From the NCBI GenBank assembly GCA_048158365.1, contig JBLLNL010000004.1: a DNA stretch of 64,000 nucleotides; one strand, 5' to 3'. Within the stretch, counting starts at the first letter, position 1. Each line of letters starts with the position of its first letter. The notes under the pieces are model-generated. The model saw only the letters and a list, made by a program, of their open reading frames with translations. It did no database searches and had not been told where the DNA came from. This document shows, in pieces, positions 1 through 8,912 of this stretch. Origin of the DNA: Azoarcus_F sp048158365. Its GTDB lineage: Bacteria; Pseudomonadota; Gammaproteobacteria; Burkholderiales; Rhodocyclaceae. The position numbers and the translations under genes were made by a program.

Positions 1-1195
1 GTACGGCATCGAAGTGCTCGGCACTGACCAGATTGTGCATCGCGCGTGAGATCGACTGTTCGATGTCGATCGCAGGGTAATGGCCCTGATCGGCGAGCGT
101 GCGCGACAGCACGAAGTGACCGTCCAGGATCGCGCGGGCCGCATCGGCGATCGGATCCTGCTGGTCGTCGCCTTCGGCCAGCACCGTGTAGAACGCGGTG
201 ATCGACCCGCCGCCGTCGCGGCCGTTGCCCGCGCGCTCGACCAGCGCGGGCAGGCGCGCGAACACGCTGGGCGGATAGCCGCGCGTAACCGGCGGCTCGC
301 CGATCGCGAGCGCGATCTCGCGCTGCGCCATCGCGTAGCGGGTCAGCGAGTCCATGATCAGCAGGACCTGACGGCCCTGATCGCGAAAGTACTCGGCGAT
401 CGTCGTTGCATAGGCGGCGCCCTGCAGACGCATCAGCGGGCTGGTGTCCGCAGGTGCGGCGACCACCACCGACCGGGCCCGCCCAGCGTCGCCGAGGTTC
501 TCCTCGATGAACTCCTTGACCTCGCGTCCCCGCTCGCCGATCAGGCCGACCACGATCACGTCGGCCGAGGTGTAACGCGCCATCATGCCGATCAGCACCG
601 ACTTGCCGACCCCCGATCCGGCGAACAGGCCCAGGCGCTGCCCGCGACCGATGGTCAGCAATCCGTTGATTGCGCGAATGCCCACGTCGAGTACCTGCCG
701 GATCGGTGCCCGCACCAGCGGGTTGATCGGCCGGCTCTGCAGCGAGCGGCTGGTTTCGGCCTCGATCGGTCCCAGACCGTCGAGCGGCCGGCCGGCGCCG
801 TCGACCACCCGACCGAGCAGGGATTCGCCCACCGGCAGATGTTTGGCGCGATCGGACGTGCGTCGCCGCGGTTCGATGCCGTCGCCCAGCCGCGGGGCGG
901 CCGGCATGGGTTCGATCGGGAAGACCGGGGCGCCCGGCGACAGGCCGAACACGTCGTCGGTCGGCATCATGTAGAGCCGGTCGCCATTGAACCCGACCAC
1001 TTCCGCCTCGACTTCGCCACCGCCGAGTGTCGCGATGCGACAGCCGGAGCCGAGCGGCAGCTTGATGCCGGCCGCCTCCATCACCAGACCGTTGATCCGG
1101 GTGAGGCGCCCGGACATCTGGAACGGTTGCACCGCGCTCGCCAGGGCGACGCTGTTGGTCAGGTATTTATGCCATATCCGTGCGTGATCGTTCAC
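1..1195 (-). CDS. fliI: Flagellum-specific ATPase FliI (partial, C-terminus outside window)
   Basis: Cytoplasmic ATPase of the flagellar type III export apparatus; it forms a hexamer, is held by FliH and helps deliver export substrates. Reading left from a GTG at 1195, the frame is open to the window edge (398 codons; the family usually has 440-470 residues, so the C-terminal part is missing). The Walker A motif AGSGVGKS is at residues 192-199, followed by the F1-ATPase-like core (GLIGERGREV, then LLIMDSLTRYA). The GTG start overlaps the fliH stop in a GTGA, so the two are translationally coupled. The identification is firm; only the end is unknown. Confidence 0.96.
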   Translation of the reverse strand, partial: MNDHARIWHKYLTNSVALASAVQPFQMSGRLTRINGLVMEAAGIKLPLGSGCRIATLGGGEVEAEVVGFNGDRLYMMPTDDVFGLSPGAPVFPIEPMPAAPRLGDGIEPRRRTSDRAKHLPVGESLLGRVVDGAGRPLDGLGPIEAETSRSLQSRPINPLVRAPIRQVLDVGIRAINGLLTIGRGQRLGLFAGSGVGKSVLIGMMARYTSADVIVVGLIGERGREVKEFIEENLGDAGRARSVVVAAPADTSPLMRLQGAAYATTIAEYFRDQGRQVLLIMDSLTRYAMAQREIALAIGEPPVTRGYPPSVFARLPALVERAGNGRDGGGSITAFYTVLAEGDDQQDPIADAARAILDGHFVLSRTLADQGHYPAIDIEQSISRAMHNLVSAEHFDAV

Positions 1196-1914
1196 GCCTC
1201 GTTCTCCCAGTCGGTGTCGGTGCGTCCCATCCCCTGCAGCACTCGCCGCCAGCGGGTCTCGACGGTGGCGTCGATCTCGCAGCCGGCCGACTCGAGCCGG
1301 CAGCCGCCGCGGTGGATACCGTCATCCTCGACCAGCGTGTGATGACCCTGCTCGAGCTGGTCTTCGAGGTATTCGCGCACCAGCGCTGCGTCGTCCGGAT
1401 GGATGCGGATGCGGGCCTTGCCCTGGGGCAACTGCTGCAGCGCCTCGCGCACGGTTTCGGAGATCGTGGTCGGATGGTCGGCCAGCGTATGCCGGACGAC
1501 CTGCCGGGCGATCGCCACGGCGAGCGCCGCTACTTCCTGCGCGATGTCGCCGTCGATCAGGTCCAGCGCTGCATCCATGTTCCTGACCAGTTCGGCCAGC
1601 CTGTCCGCCTGCTGCCGTACCTCGGCCTGCCCGTCGGCCAGGCCCGCGCTGCGGCCCTCGTCGAAACCGGCCTGGTAGCCCTCGTCGTGGGCGTGTTCGT
1701 ACATCCGTTCGATCTCTTCGGCGGTCGGAAGCGCGAACATCGGTTCGGCGGCTGCGGCATGCGGTGGCGGCTCGGCGGCAGGGGCGACGGGCGGGGTGTC
1801 CGCCTTCGCCGCAGGTTCTCCCGGCACGGCCGGGTCCGTCTCCGTGCGTTCGTCGAAGGACTCGGGACGCCAGCGCTGGTAGGCGCCGACCGCCTGGTGA
1901 CGGGTGACGGTCAT
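1192..1914 (-). CDS. fliH: Flagellar assembly protein FliH
   Basis: Regulator/stator of the FliI ATPase, linking it to the C-ring and the export gate. The protein has 240 residues: a Pro/Ala-rich N-terminus, a Gly/Ala-spaced helix with the GYQAGFDEGR/GLADGQAEV pattern typical of FliH (about 95-125), and a C-terminal domain containing the VEDDGIHRGGCRLES segment. It lies 24 bp after fliG and overlaps fliI by 4 bp, in the usual fliF-G-H-I order. Confidence 0.95.
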   Translation of the reverse strand: MTVTRHQAVGAYQRWRPESFDERTETDPAVPGEPAAKADTPPVAPAAEPPPHAAAAEPMFALPTAEEIERMYEHAHDEGYQAGFDEGRSAGLADGQAEVRQQADRLAELVRNMDAALDLIDGDIAQEVAALAVAIARQVVRHTLADHPTTISETVREALQQLPQGKARIRIHPDDAALVREYLEDQLEQGHHTLVEDDGIHRGGCRLESAGCEIDATVETRWRRVLQGMGRTDTDWENEA

Positions 1915-1938
1915 GCGTCGCTCCGCCGCGGATCGACG

Positions 1939-2940
1939 TCAGATGAATGCATCCTCGCTTCCCTTGCCGCCCAGCATGATCTGGCCTTCTTCGGCCAGTC
2001 GTCGGACCGTCTTCAGGATCTCCTTCTGTTCGGCCTCCACTTCGGACAGGCGCACCGGACCCTTCGCTTCCAAATCCTCGCGCAGCATCTCGGCCGCACG
2101 CTGGGACATGTTCTTGAAGATCTTTTCGCGCAGTTCCGGGGCGGCGCCCTTGAGTGCGACCACCAGCGAGTCCGACTGTACCTCGCGCAGCAGCGTCTGG
2201 ATGCCGCGGTCGTCGATGTCCAGGATGTTCTCGAACACGAACATCTCGTCGAGAATCCTCTGAGCCAGTTCCGGATCGTATTCGCGCACGTTGTCCAGCA
2301 CCGCGGTCTCGGCCTGGGCTCCGACGAAGTTCAGGATCTCGGCCGCGTGGCGCACGCCGCCCATCGCCGCCTTTTTGACCGACGACGTACCCGACAGCAT
2401 GCGGGTCAGTGCCTCGTTCAGCTCCTTCAGCGCGATCGGCTGCACGCCGTCCAGCGTCGCGATGCGCAGGATCACGTCGTTGCGCAGCCGTTCGCCGAAA
2501 TGCTTCAGGATCTCGCCCGCCTGGTCGAATTCCAGGTGGACCAGGATGGTCGCGATGATCTGCGGGTGCTCGCTGCGGATCAGGTCCGCCGCCGTCGCGG
2601 CATCCATCCATTTGAGGCTCTCGATGCCGGCGGTGTCCGAACCCTGCATGATGCGCGCGATGATGTGCCCGGCACGGTCGTCGCCGAGCGCCTTGGTCAG
2701 CATGTCGCGGATGTGCTCCTCGTTGGCCTCGATCGGGGCGCCCTTGTCGAAGTGTTCCTCGAGTTCGTCGATGACCCGCTCGACCCGGTCCCGCGGCTGG
2801 GCCGACAGCGCGGCCATGGCCATGCCGAGTTTCTGGACTTCGCGCGGACCCAGGTGTTTGAGCACCTCGGCCGCCTCGTCGGCGCCCAGGGTCATCAGAA
2901 GCAGGGCGCTTTTTTCCACGCCCTCTTCAGCGGAGCTCAT
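1939..2940 (-). CDS. fliG: Flagellar motor switch protein FliG
   Basis: C-ring protein that binds FliF through its N-domain, FliM through its middle domain and the stator through its C-domain. It has 333 residues, the normal length. The conserved EHPQ motif of the middle domain is at residues 124-127, and the C-terminal torque region (GIQTLLREVQSDSLVVALKGA) carries the expected alternating charges. The ATG overlaps the fliF stop as ATGA, so the two are coupled; stoichiometric production would suit their 1:1 assembly in the MS/C-ring. Confidence 0.97.
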   Translation of the reverse strand: MSSAEEGVEKSALLLMTLGADEAAEVLKHLGPREVQKLGMAMAALSAQPRDRVERVIDELEEHFDKGAPIEANEEHIRDMLTKALGDDRAGHIIARIMQGSDTAGIESLKWMDAATAADLIRSEHPQIIATILVHLEFDQAGEILKHFGERLRNDVILRIATLDGVQPIALKELNEALTRMLSGTSSVKKAAMGGVRHAAEILNFVGAQAETAVLDNVREYDPELAQRILDEMFVFENILDIDDRGIQTLLREVQSDSLVVALKGAAPELREKIFKNMSQRAAEMLREDLEAKGPVRLSEVEAEQKEILKTVRRLAEEGQIMLGGKGSEDAFI

Positions 2941-4613
2941 TTCCTGCCCTCTTCATTGCCGCCCATCCATTCCTTGATCAGACTTGCGACGACCCTGGGA
3001 TCGTTCTTCGCCAGGTTGCGCGCCCAGGCGAGCCGCTCGTTGAAGCCCGCCTGCGCGCGGCCGCCCAAGCTGACCGTGAAGTCCTCGCCTTCCCCTGCGC
3101 CGGCTGCCTCGACCGCAGCGGCTTCCCTTTCGGCCTGCTGGTCGATCGCGCCGGACACACTCCTGATCAGCGGGCGGATCACGCCGAAGAACACCAAGGC
3201 CAGCACCGCCGCCACAAGCAGATACTTGAACACTTCCTTGGCGAGGTCAATGATGGCCGGATCCTTCCACATCGGGGGCTCGGGGAAGGCGTCCTCCTCC
3301 CCGGGCGCGAACGGCGCGCTGGACACGTTCAGCGTGTCGCCGCGTGCCGGGTTGAAGCCCATCGCCTCGCGCACCAGGTTCGTGATGCGCGCGATGTCGG
3401 CTTCGCTCGGCGCGACTGTCCGGGTCTGTCCGTTGGGCAGTGTCTCGGTGCGATGGTTCACCACCACGCCGACCGACAGTCGCCGGATCTGGCCGGGTGC
3501 CTGGCGCACGTGCTGGATGGTCCGGTCGAGTTCGTAATTGAGCGTGGCCGAGCGATTGCTGTTCAGCGGCAGACCGTTTTCACCGGGCGTGCCCGGCACG
3601 GCGGGTTCGGTGATCGGTGCGGTGGCCGGCACCGGTGGCTGATTCGTCAATGCGCCCGGGACGCCGATCGGGCCCGGATCGCGCGACAGCTGCTCTTGGG
3701 TCTGCTGGCTGCGAATCGCCTGGTCGGGCGACGGATTCGGTTTGAAGGTTTCGGCGGTTTCCTCCACCTGGTTGAAATCCAGATCGGCGGTCACCTGCGC
3801 GCGAAAATTACCCGCTCCGACAAGCGGTGCGAGCAGCGTGTCGATGCGCCGTACATAGGTCTCCTCGACTTCGCGCACGAAACCGAGTTGCGTCGCGTCC
3901 AGGCCCGCGCTGCGCATCGGGTCGTGGCCCTGCGTGAGCAGTTTGCCGTTCTGGTCGACCACGCTGACCCGGTCGGCCGACATCTGTGGCACGCTGGACG
4001 AGATCAGATGCACGACGCCTGCGACCTGCGCCGGCTCCATGGCCCGGCCAGGGTAGAGGTTCACCATCACGGATGCCGACGGATGCTGCACGTCACGCAG
4101 GAACCCGCTTTGCCGTGGCAGGGCCAGATGTACTCGGGCCGATGCGACCGAGGAGATCGACTGCACGGTACGCGACAGTTCACCCTCCAGCGCGCGCTGG
4201 AAGTTCACCTGTTCCAGAAACTGGGATACGCCGAGGCGCTGGTTCTCCATCACCTCGAAACCGACCAGGCCACCCTTGGGCAGCCCCTGCGCCGCCATGC
4301 GCAGGCGGACCTCATGCACCTGGCCAGAAGGGATCATGATCGCGGTGCCGCCCGGCGAGACACGGTACGGAATGTTCTGCTGTTGCAGGGCGTTGATGAT
4401 CGCGCCGCCGTCGCGTTCGTCCAGATTGGCGAACAGCACCGCGTAATCTGGGGTACGGCTCCACAGCCATGCGCCGATGACCAGCGAGAGCGCGAGCGCG
4501 ATCGCCGCCGCGGCGGACAGTTTCTGGCGCTGGTCCAGTTCGTTCAGTCGTTGCAGGATCTGCGGCGTTGCGGTCCCGGCCTGTGCTGCTGCGGCGGTGT
4601 CGGCGGTGGCCAT
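2937..4613 (-). CDS. fliF: Flagellar MS-ring protein FliF
   Basis: Inner-membrane ring on which the basal body and export gate assemble. The 558-residue protein has a first membrane helix at about 32-52 and a second at about 461-479, flanking a large periplasmic ring-building region. The cytoplasmic tail (about 527-550, RLAWARNLAKNDPRVVASLI) is the FliG-binding segment. It is the first gene of the left-reading fliF-G-H-I operon and is divergent from fleS, with 148 bp between them. No convincing sigma-54 site was found in that gap. Confidence 0.97.
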   Translation of the reverse strand: MATADTAAAAQAGTATPQILQRLNELDQRQKLSAAAAIALALSLVIGAWLWSRTPDYAVLFANLDERDGGAIINALQQQNIPYRVSPGGTAIMIPSGQVHEVRLRMAAQGLPKGGLVGFEVMENQRLGVSQFLEQVNFQRALEGELSRTVQSISSVASARVHLALPRQSGFLRDVQHPSASVMVNLYPGRAMEPAQVAGVVHLISSSVPQMSADRVSVVDQNGKLLTQGHDPMRSAGLDATQLGFVREVEETYVRRIDTLLAPLVGAGNFRAQVTADLDFNQVEETAETFKPNPSPDQAIRSQQTQEQLSRDPGPIGVPGALTNQPPVPATAPITEPAVPGTPGENGLPLNSNRSATLNYELDRTIQHVRQAPGQIRRLSVGVVVNHRTETLPNGQTRTVAPSEADIARITNLVREAMGFNPARGDTLNVSSAPFAPGEEDAFPEPPMWKDPAIIDLAKEVFKYLLVAAVLALVFFGVIRPLIRSVSGAIDQQAEREAAAVEAAGAGEGEDFTVSLGGRAQAGFNERLAWARNLAKNDPRVVASLIKEWMGGNEEGRK

Positions 4614-4761
4614 GGCGATTTCCTCGGATTGCCTGGTGCGTCACAATTTTGGATGACGGCATTGTCTCGCCGGCGCTGCAAGTAGCGGACTGCGAAAAGC
4701 GGCAGTTTTTGCCAGCTGTTTGCCGGTTACCATGGATGCCTGAGCAATTAAGCTGCCAGTC
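4614..4761. promoter_or_regulatory. Divergent intergenic region fliF / fleS
   Basis: These 148 bp must contain the promoters for both fliF (left) and fleS (right). Around 4700-4720 there is an imperfect inverted repeat, GGCAGTTTTTGCC, but the GG...GC spacing is 8 nt, not the 10 nt needed for sigma-54, so it is more likely an operator for a flagellar regulator than a promoter. No clear -35/-10 pair was seen. Confidence 0.35.
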
Positions 4762-5946
4762 GTGAACACACCATCACAATCGCCTTTGTCGTCGGTGACG
4801 CCCGGAAACGTGTCCGACGGGCCGCCCCGTCTCGACGCGGCCCAGCTCGCCGAGGCGTTCGAGTTGTTCTCGCGCGCGTCCGAGGAGTTGTCGACCGCCT
4901 ACAACGCACTGCAGGGCCAGGTCTCGCAACTGACCGAGCGGCTCAACGTGTTGATGGGCGCGCTGCCGGCCGGGGTCGTAGTGCTGGATCGCGTCGGCCG
5001 CGTGGTGCAGTTGAACCGGGCCGCGCGCGAGCTGCTGGGCGCGGAGCTGGAGGGCGCGCACTGGGCCGATGTGTCGCGGCGCTTCGGCGTCACCGAGACA
5101 CCGGGCGAACTCGTGCTCGGCGATGGCGCGGTTTCGCGCCGCCTGTCGCTGTCCGAGGCGGCGCTGGAGTCGGGCGAGGAGTCGATCGTGCTGCTGCACG
5201 ACATCACCGACACCCACCGCATGCGTCTTCAGGCCGAGCGCCACGAGCGGCTTGCCGCGATGGGGGAGATGGTCGCCGGTCTCGCGCACCAGCTGCGCAC
5301 CCCCTTGTCGGCCGCATTGCTCTACACGGCCAACCTGCGGCAGGTCGAGATGGCCCCGGCCGACCGCAACAAGGTCGCCGATCGCGCGATCGAGCGGCTG
5401 CGCTATCTGGAGCGCCTGATCCGCGACATGTTGCTGTTCGCGCGCGGAGACAGCCTGGGGCGACAGCGGTTCGACGTGTGCGCGCTGGTGAACGAGATCG
5501 TGCACACGTTGGAGCCGCTGGCCCGCGCGCGCCGCATTGCGTTCGATGCGCGCTGCGATTGCGGCGAGCTCGCGCTGCTCGGTGACCGCAAGGCGCTCGG
5601 CGGTGCGATCTCCAATCTGATCGACAATGCGATCCTGGCCACCGAGGCCGATGGCCGGGTGACGATCGAGGTCACTCGGGATGCGGAGCGGGTGAACTTC
5701 AGGGTGTCGGACAGTGGTCGGGGCATCGATCCGGGCATGCAGGCCCGCCTCTTCGAACCCTTCTTCACCACCCGGGCCGAGGGTACCGGCCTCGGGCTCG
5801 CGATTGCGCGCGGCGTCGCGCGCGGGCATGGCGGTGACATCGTGCTGGCGTCCATTGCGGGCAAGGGCTCGACCTTTACGCTAAGCTTGCCGATACAGAT
5901 GGAACCCGGCAGTGCCGACATCAGCGCGGACGGAACGCAGACATGA
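4762..5946 (+). CDS. fleS: Flagellar sensor histidine kinase (FleS/FlrB type)
   Basis: Cytoplasmic sensor kinase that phosphorylates the sigma-54 activator FleR to turn on middle flagellar genes. It has 394 residues and no membrane helix: an N-terminal coiled region, a PAS domain at about 60-150, an H-box AHQLRTPLS with the phospho-acceptor His176, and an HATPase domain with an N-box (LIDNAILAT), DSGRGID and GTGLGLAIARG. The start is GTG with a weak ribosome site. It overlaps fleR by 4 bp (ATGA). Its position inside the flagellar cluster supports the flagellar role. Confidence 0.93.
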   Translation: MNTPSQSPLSSVTPGNVSDGPPRLDAAQLAEAFELFSRASEELSTAYNALQGQVSQLTERLNVLMGALPAGVVVLDRVGRVVQLNRAARELLGAELEGAHWADVSRRFGVTETPGELVLGDGAVSRRLSLSEAALESGEESIVLLHDITDTHRMRLQAERHERLAAMGEMVAGLAHQLRTPLSAALLYTANLRQVEMAPADRNKVADRAIERLRYLERLIRDMLLFARGDSLGRQRFDVCALVNEIVHTLEPLARARRIAFDARCDCGELALLGDRKALGGAISNLIDNAILATEADGRVTIEVTRDAERVNFRVSDSGRGIDPGMQARLFEPFFTTRAEGTGLGLAIARGVARGHGGDIVLASIAGKGSTFTLSLPIQMEPGSADISADGTQT

Positions 5947-7379
5947 ACGACAGAATCGCCATTCTGGTGGTGGAGGACGACGCGGCCCTGCGCGACGCGG
6001 TGTGCATGACGCTGGAACTCGCCGGGCACGATGTCGTCGGCGTCGATGGTGGCACGTCGGCGCTCGACGTGCTGGTGCGACAGGCGTTCAACCTGGTGAT
6101 CACCGACCTGCGCATGCAGCCGATGGATGGCCTGCAACTGCTCGGCGAAATCCGGGCACGCCTGCCGCAGATGCCGGTGCTGTTGATGACCGCCTATGGC
6201 GATGTCGAGAAGGCGGTCGCTGCGATGCGCGGCGGGGCCTGCGACTTTCTGATGAAGCCGTTCGAGCCCGAGAGCCTGCTGTCCCATGTGCGCCGCTATG
6301 CGGTGGTACCCCAGTCCGGCGACGACGCGATCGCCGAGGACGTCCGTACCCGCAACCTGCTCGCGATGGCGGCGCATGTCGCCGAGACCGACGCGACCGT
6401 GCTGCTCACCGGTGAGTCGGGCACCGGCAAGGAGGTCTTTGCCCGCTACATCCACCTGCATTCTCCGCGTAGTCGCAATCCCTTCGTCGCGATCAATTGC
6501 GCGGCCATTCCCGAGAATCTGCTCGAGGCGACGCTGTTCGGATACGAGAAGGGCTCGTTCACCGGTGCCCAGACGTCGCAGGCGGGCAAGTTCGAGCAGG
6601 CGCAGGGCGGCACCATCCTGCTCGACGAGATCTCGGAGATGCCGCTCGGTCTGCAGTCCAAGCTGCTTCGCGTGCTGCAGGAGCGCGAAGTCGAGCGGGT
6701 GGGTGGCAGGAAAGCGGTCGCGCTCGATATCCGGGTGCTCGCCACCAGCAATCGCGACATGGTCGCCGAGGTTGCTGCAGGACGGTTTCGCGAGGATCTC
6801 TATTACCGCCTCAATGTGTTTCCGCTAGAGATCCCGGCGTTGCGCGACAGACCCGGCGACATCCTGCCGCTCGCGCGACATTTTCTGGCGCACCACGGCG
6901 CGCGCCTGAAGCGCAATGCGCGCCTGGACAGTGGCGCCGAAGCGCTAATGTTCTCGCATGGCTGGCCGGGCAATGTGCGCGAACTCGAGAACACGATGCA
7001 GCGGGCGCTGATCCTCGCTGCGGGCGACACGATCACGCTCGCGAGCCTGTCGCCGTGCATGCCGGAATCGGCCGGTGGCGCGACGGCGACTGTAGCGGGT
7101 GCGGCGGGTGCGGCGACGCTTGCCTCCATGCCGGCGGGTCCGGCCCGCGTCCAGCCCTTTTCCGGCAAATCGGCAGGATTTGCCGGCCAGCTACCGACCG
7201 CGTCCGAACCCGATGCCGGACGACCGGCCAACATGAAGGATCTGGAGCGCGAGCACATCCTGGAGACCCTGCGTTCGGTTGGTGGTTCACGCAAGCGTGC
7301 GGTCGAGCGCCTCGGCATCTCCGAGCGCACGCTGCGCTACAAACTGCAGCAATACCGCGAGGAAGGGCACGAGGTCTGA
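5943..7379 (+). CDS. fleR: Sigma-54-dependent flagellar response regulator (FleR/FlrC type)
   Basis: Response regulator that activates sigma-54 promoters of flagellar genes when phosphorylated by FleS. The 478-residue protein has a receiver domain (phospho-acceptor D55, conserved K105), an AAA+ domain with Walker A GESGTGKE at 157-164 and the sigma-54 contact loop GSFTGA at 204-209, an Ala/Pro-rich linker around 375-430, and a C-terminal Fis-type helix-turn-helix (GGSRKRAVERLGISERTLRYKL). A near-consensus sigma-54 promoter lies just downstream, in front of fliE, and is a likely target. Confidence 0.95.
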   Translation: MNDRIAILVVEDDAALRDAVCMTLELAGHDVVGVDGGTSALDVLVRQAFNLVITDLRMQPMDGLQLLGEIRARLPQMPVLLMTAYGDVEKAVAAMRGGACDFLMKPFEPESLLSHVRRYAVVPQSGDDAIAEDVRTRNLLAMAAHVAETDATVLLTGESGTGKEVFARYIHLHSPRSRNPFVAINCAAIPENLLEATLFGYEKGSFTGAQTSQAGKFEQAQGGTILLDEISEMPLGLQSKLLRVLQEREVERVGGRKAVALDIRVLATSNRDMVAEVAAGRFREDLYYRLNVFPLEIPALRDRPGDILPLARHFLAHHGARLKRNARLDSGAEALMFSHGWPGNVRELENTMQRALILAAGDTITLASLSPCMPESAGGATATVAGAAGAATLASMPAGPARVQPFSGKSAGFAGQLPTASEPDAGRPANMKDLEREHILETLRSVGGSRKRAVERLGISERTLRYKLQQYREEGHEV

Positions 7380-7490
7380 GCCGGTGGCCGCGGCAGCATC
7401 GATGCGGCGCGGGCGCCGGATCGGCCGGATCGCGTCGCCGTCGTCGCGGGGTCGGGCGGGCCGGCATGCCGCGGTCCGGAACTTGAACTT

Positions 7491-7507
7491 TTGGCATGCG
7501 GATTGCT
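7491..7507 (+). promoter_or_regulatory. Sigma-54 promoter of fliE
   Basis: TTGGCATGCGGATTGCT matches the sigma-54 consensus TGGCAyG-N4-TTGCW. The invariant GG is at 7493-7494 and the GC at 7505-7506, with exactly 10 nt between them. The predicted start of transcription is near 7518, about 36 nt before the fliE ATG. FleR, encoded just upstream, is the obvious activator. Confidence 0.85.
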
Positions 7508-7553
7508 CTGCTAAACTGAATACATCAACGGCAGCGCCCCAGGGGTCGAGGTC

Positions 7554-7877
7554 ATGGACAACCGCGGAATAGAACAGATGATCGGCGAATTGCGCGCAAG
7601 CGCGCAGGTCGCACCCGGAAAGCCGGCCGCGCAGGCAGCGGCCGAAGCCGGGGGTGTCGATTTTGCGCAGGTGCTGCAGACCGCCCTGAAGGACGTCAGC
7701 GCTGCGCAGAGCGAGGCCAGAGCGATGGCGCGGGACTTCAGCGCTGGTGATCCCAATGCCAATCTGCAGGACGTTATGGTCAATATCGAAAAGGCCAGCT
7801 TGTCCTTTCAGCAGATGGTGCAGGTGCGCAACCGCCTGGTGTCGGCTTATCAGGACATCATGAACATGCCGGTCTGA
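7554..7877 (+). CDS. fliE: Flagellar hook-basal body protein FliE
   Basis: Small adaptor between the MS-ring and the rod. It has 107 residues and the conserved C-terminal part (VNIEKASLSFQQMVQVRNRLVSAYQDIMNMPV) that defines FliE. It is separated from fliF-G-H-I by fleS-fleR and reads in the opposite direction, unlike enteric bacteria where fliE stands alone directly beside fliF. It has its own sigma-54 promoter and is followed by a strong hairpin. Confidence 0.96.
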   Translation: MDNRGIEQMIGELRASAQVAPGKPAAQAAAEAGGVDFAQVLQTALKDVSAAQSEARAMARDFSAGDPNANLQDVMVNIEKASLSFQQMVQVRNRLVSAYQDIMNMPV

Positions 7878-7900
7878 CCCGGGAGGATCGGCGCAAGCTG

Positions 7901-7934
7901 ACGAATCGAGCCCGCTAATGCGGGCTCGATTCGT
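7901..7934. terminator. Bidirectional hairpin between fliE and ycgR
   Basis: A perfect 15-bp stem (7901-7915 with 7920-7934) closes a TAAT loop. It sits between the convergent ends of fliE and ycgR, only 1 bp from the ycgR stop codon. T-runs are short on either side, so it may be an imperfect intrinsic terminator or a 3'-end-protecting hairpin serving both mRNAs. Confidence 0.8.
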
Positions 7935-7935
7935 T

Positions 7936-8715
7936 TCAGCGGTTGGTCTCCAGCATCCGTCGTTCGCGGTCGATCTTGAAGATGTAGCGCTGGATCTGCG
8001 TGACGATGCGGTTGGGCAGGTCGATGAACTGGCAGCCTGCGCGCAGGCTCTCTGCGCCGAGACGGTTGTGGATGCGGTACACGTTGCGCAGTTTCAGCAC
8101 CACGTCGGTGGTGCCGGCGTCCGGAATGTTCAGCACGCAATTTTCGAATACCCTGCCTGCTTCGAAGATCGTCAGTTGCGAGGATGCGATGATGCCGATG
8201 CCGTCGTTGCTGATGTCGAGCACGCGGACATCGATCGATTCAGCCGATCCGTCTGCGTGCTGGATCCGGATGCTGCAGGTCACCGGGCTGGACATCGGCA
8301 CGGGCTGGCGATAGGACTCGCGCCGCTGCAGCCGAAGCATCATGTCGGGCATCGTGCAGCGAATGGCTTCGAGGCCGTCCAGTGGAATGCGTTCGGGATT
8401 GACTGCGCTGAACTGGATGCGCACGCCGTTGAGTCGGCCGGTGCATGTCAGTCTGTCGCCGAGCGCCGCACGCTCGTTGGTCCTTGCGTCGGGACTGGCG
8501 TCGAGCGTGATCCGGCCGTTGTCGGGTTCGATTCCGAGCACTGCGGTGATGAACGACAGCGGTCCGCCATCGACGTAGGCGTTCAGCAACACCCGCTTTT
8601 CCTGCAAGGACTGAATCAGATGCTGGATCTCGCGAGGGTTGCGGATCTGGTAGCTCGCGAACGACTCGGGGTCGAGCAGCGAATCGCCAGATGCGCCTGA
8701 TGGGATGTCGGTCAT
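7936..8715 (-). CDS. ycgR: Flagellar brake protein YcgR (PilZ domain, c-di-GMP receptor)
   Basis: Binds cyclic di-GMP and then interferes with the flagellar motor. The 259-residue protein has an N-terminal YcgR domain (about 20-115) and a C-terminal PilZ domain with both ligand motifs: RRESYR at 131-136 (RxxxR) and DISNDGIG at 167-174 (D/NxSxxG). It stands between fliE and the late flagellar operon, which fits a role in motility control. Confidence 0.93.
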   Translation of the reverse strand: MTDIPSGASGDSLLDPESFASYQIRNPREIQHLIQSLQEKRVLLNAYVDGGPLSFITAVLGIEPDNGRITLDASPDARTNERAALGDRLTCTGRLNGVRIQFSAVNPERIPLDGLEAIRCTMPDMMLRLQRRESYRQPVPMSSPVTCSIRIQHADGSAESIDVRVLDISNDGIGIIASSQLTIFEAGRVFENCVLNIPDAGTTDVVLKLRNVYRIHNRLGAESLRAGCQFIDLPNRIVTQIQRYIFKIDRERRMLETNR

Positions 8716-8910
8716 GTCTCAGCGTATCGAATTATCGGACCGGTTCATGGGCATCAACACGCGCCTGACCAAGATGGCACCTGCTGCGCGGACAAGGCTG
8801 AACGACCCACATTCTAGCCCGTAAAGCCGGACATGACTCCGCCCCGTCCCTTCTGCACGGCTCACAGCTTAAAGCTTACAGCTGTAAGCTTAAAGCTTTA
8901 AGCTTACAGC
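8716..8910. other. Intergenic region between ycgR and the flhB-like gene
   Basis: These 195 bp lie between two left-reading genes. The ycgR-proximal part has a possible -10 (TAGAAT on the minus strand at 8811-8816) with no good -35. The part next to the flhB-like stop codon consists of nested AAGCTT-based palindromes, described as a separate feature. Confidence 0.5.
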
Positions 8911-8912
8911 TC
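8862..8912. repeat. Nested AAGCTT-type palindromes
   Basis: An AT-rich patch in GC-rich DNA built from the words AGCTTA, TAAGCT and AAAGCTT. It holds a perfect 32-bp palindrome (8880-8911, centred between 8895 and 8896) and, overlapping it, a perfect 20-bp palindrome (8872-8891). It touches the stop codon of the flhB-like gene. There is no T-run, so it is not a typical terminator. It resembles a dispersed intergenic palindromic repeat, but copy number cannot be judged from one window. Confidence 0.8.

Noticed and set aside
4700..4720. Candidate sigma-54 promoter for fliF
   Set aside because: TGGCAAAAACTGCC has GG and GC only 8 nt apart instead of 10; retained only as a possible operator.
8735..8750. 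TCCGATAA near the ycgR start as a sigma-28 -10 box
   Set aside because: No TAAA at the needed distance, and the transcript would begin about 10 nt before the ATG with no room for a ribosome site.
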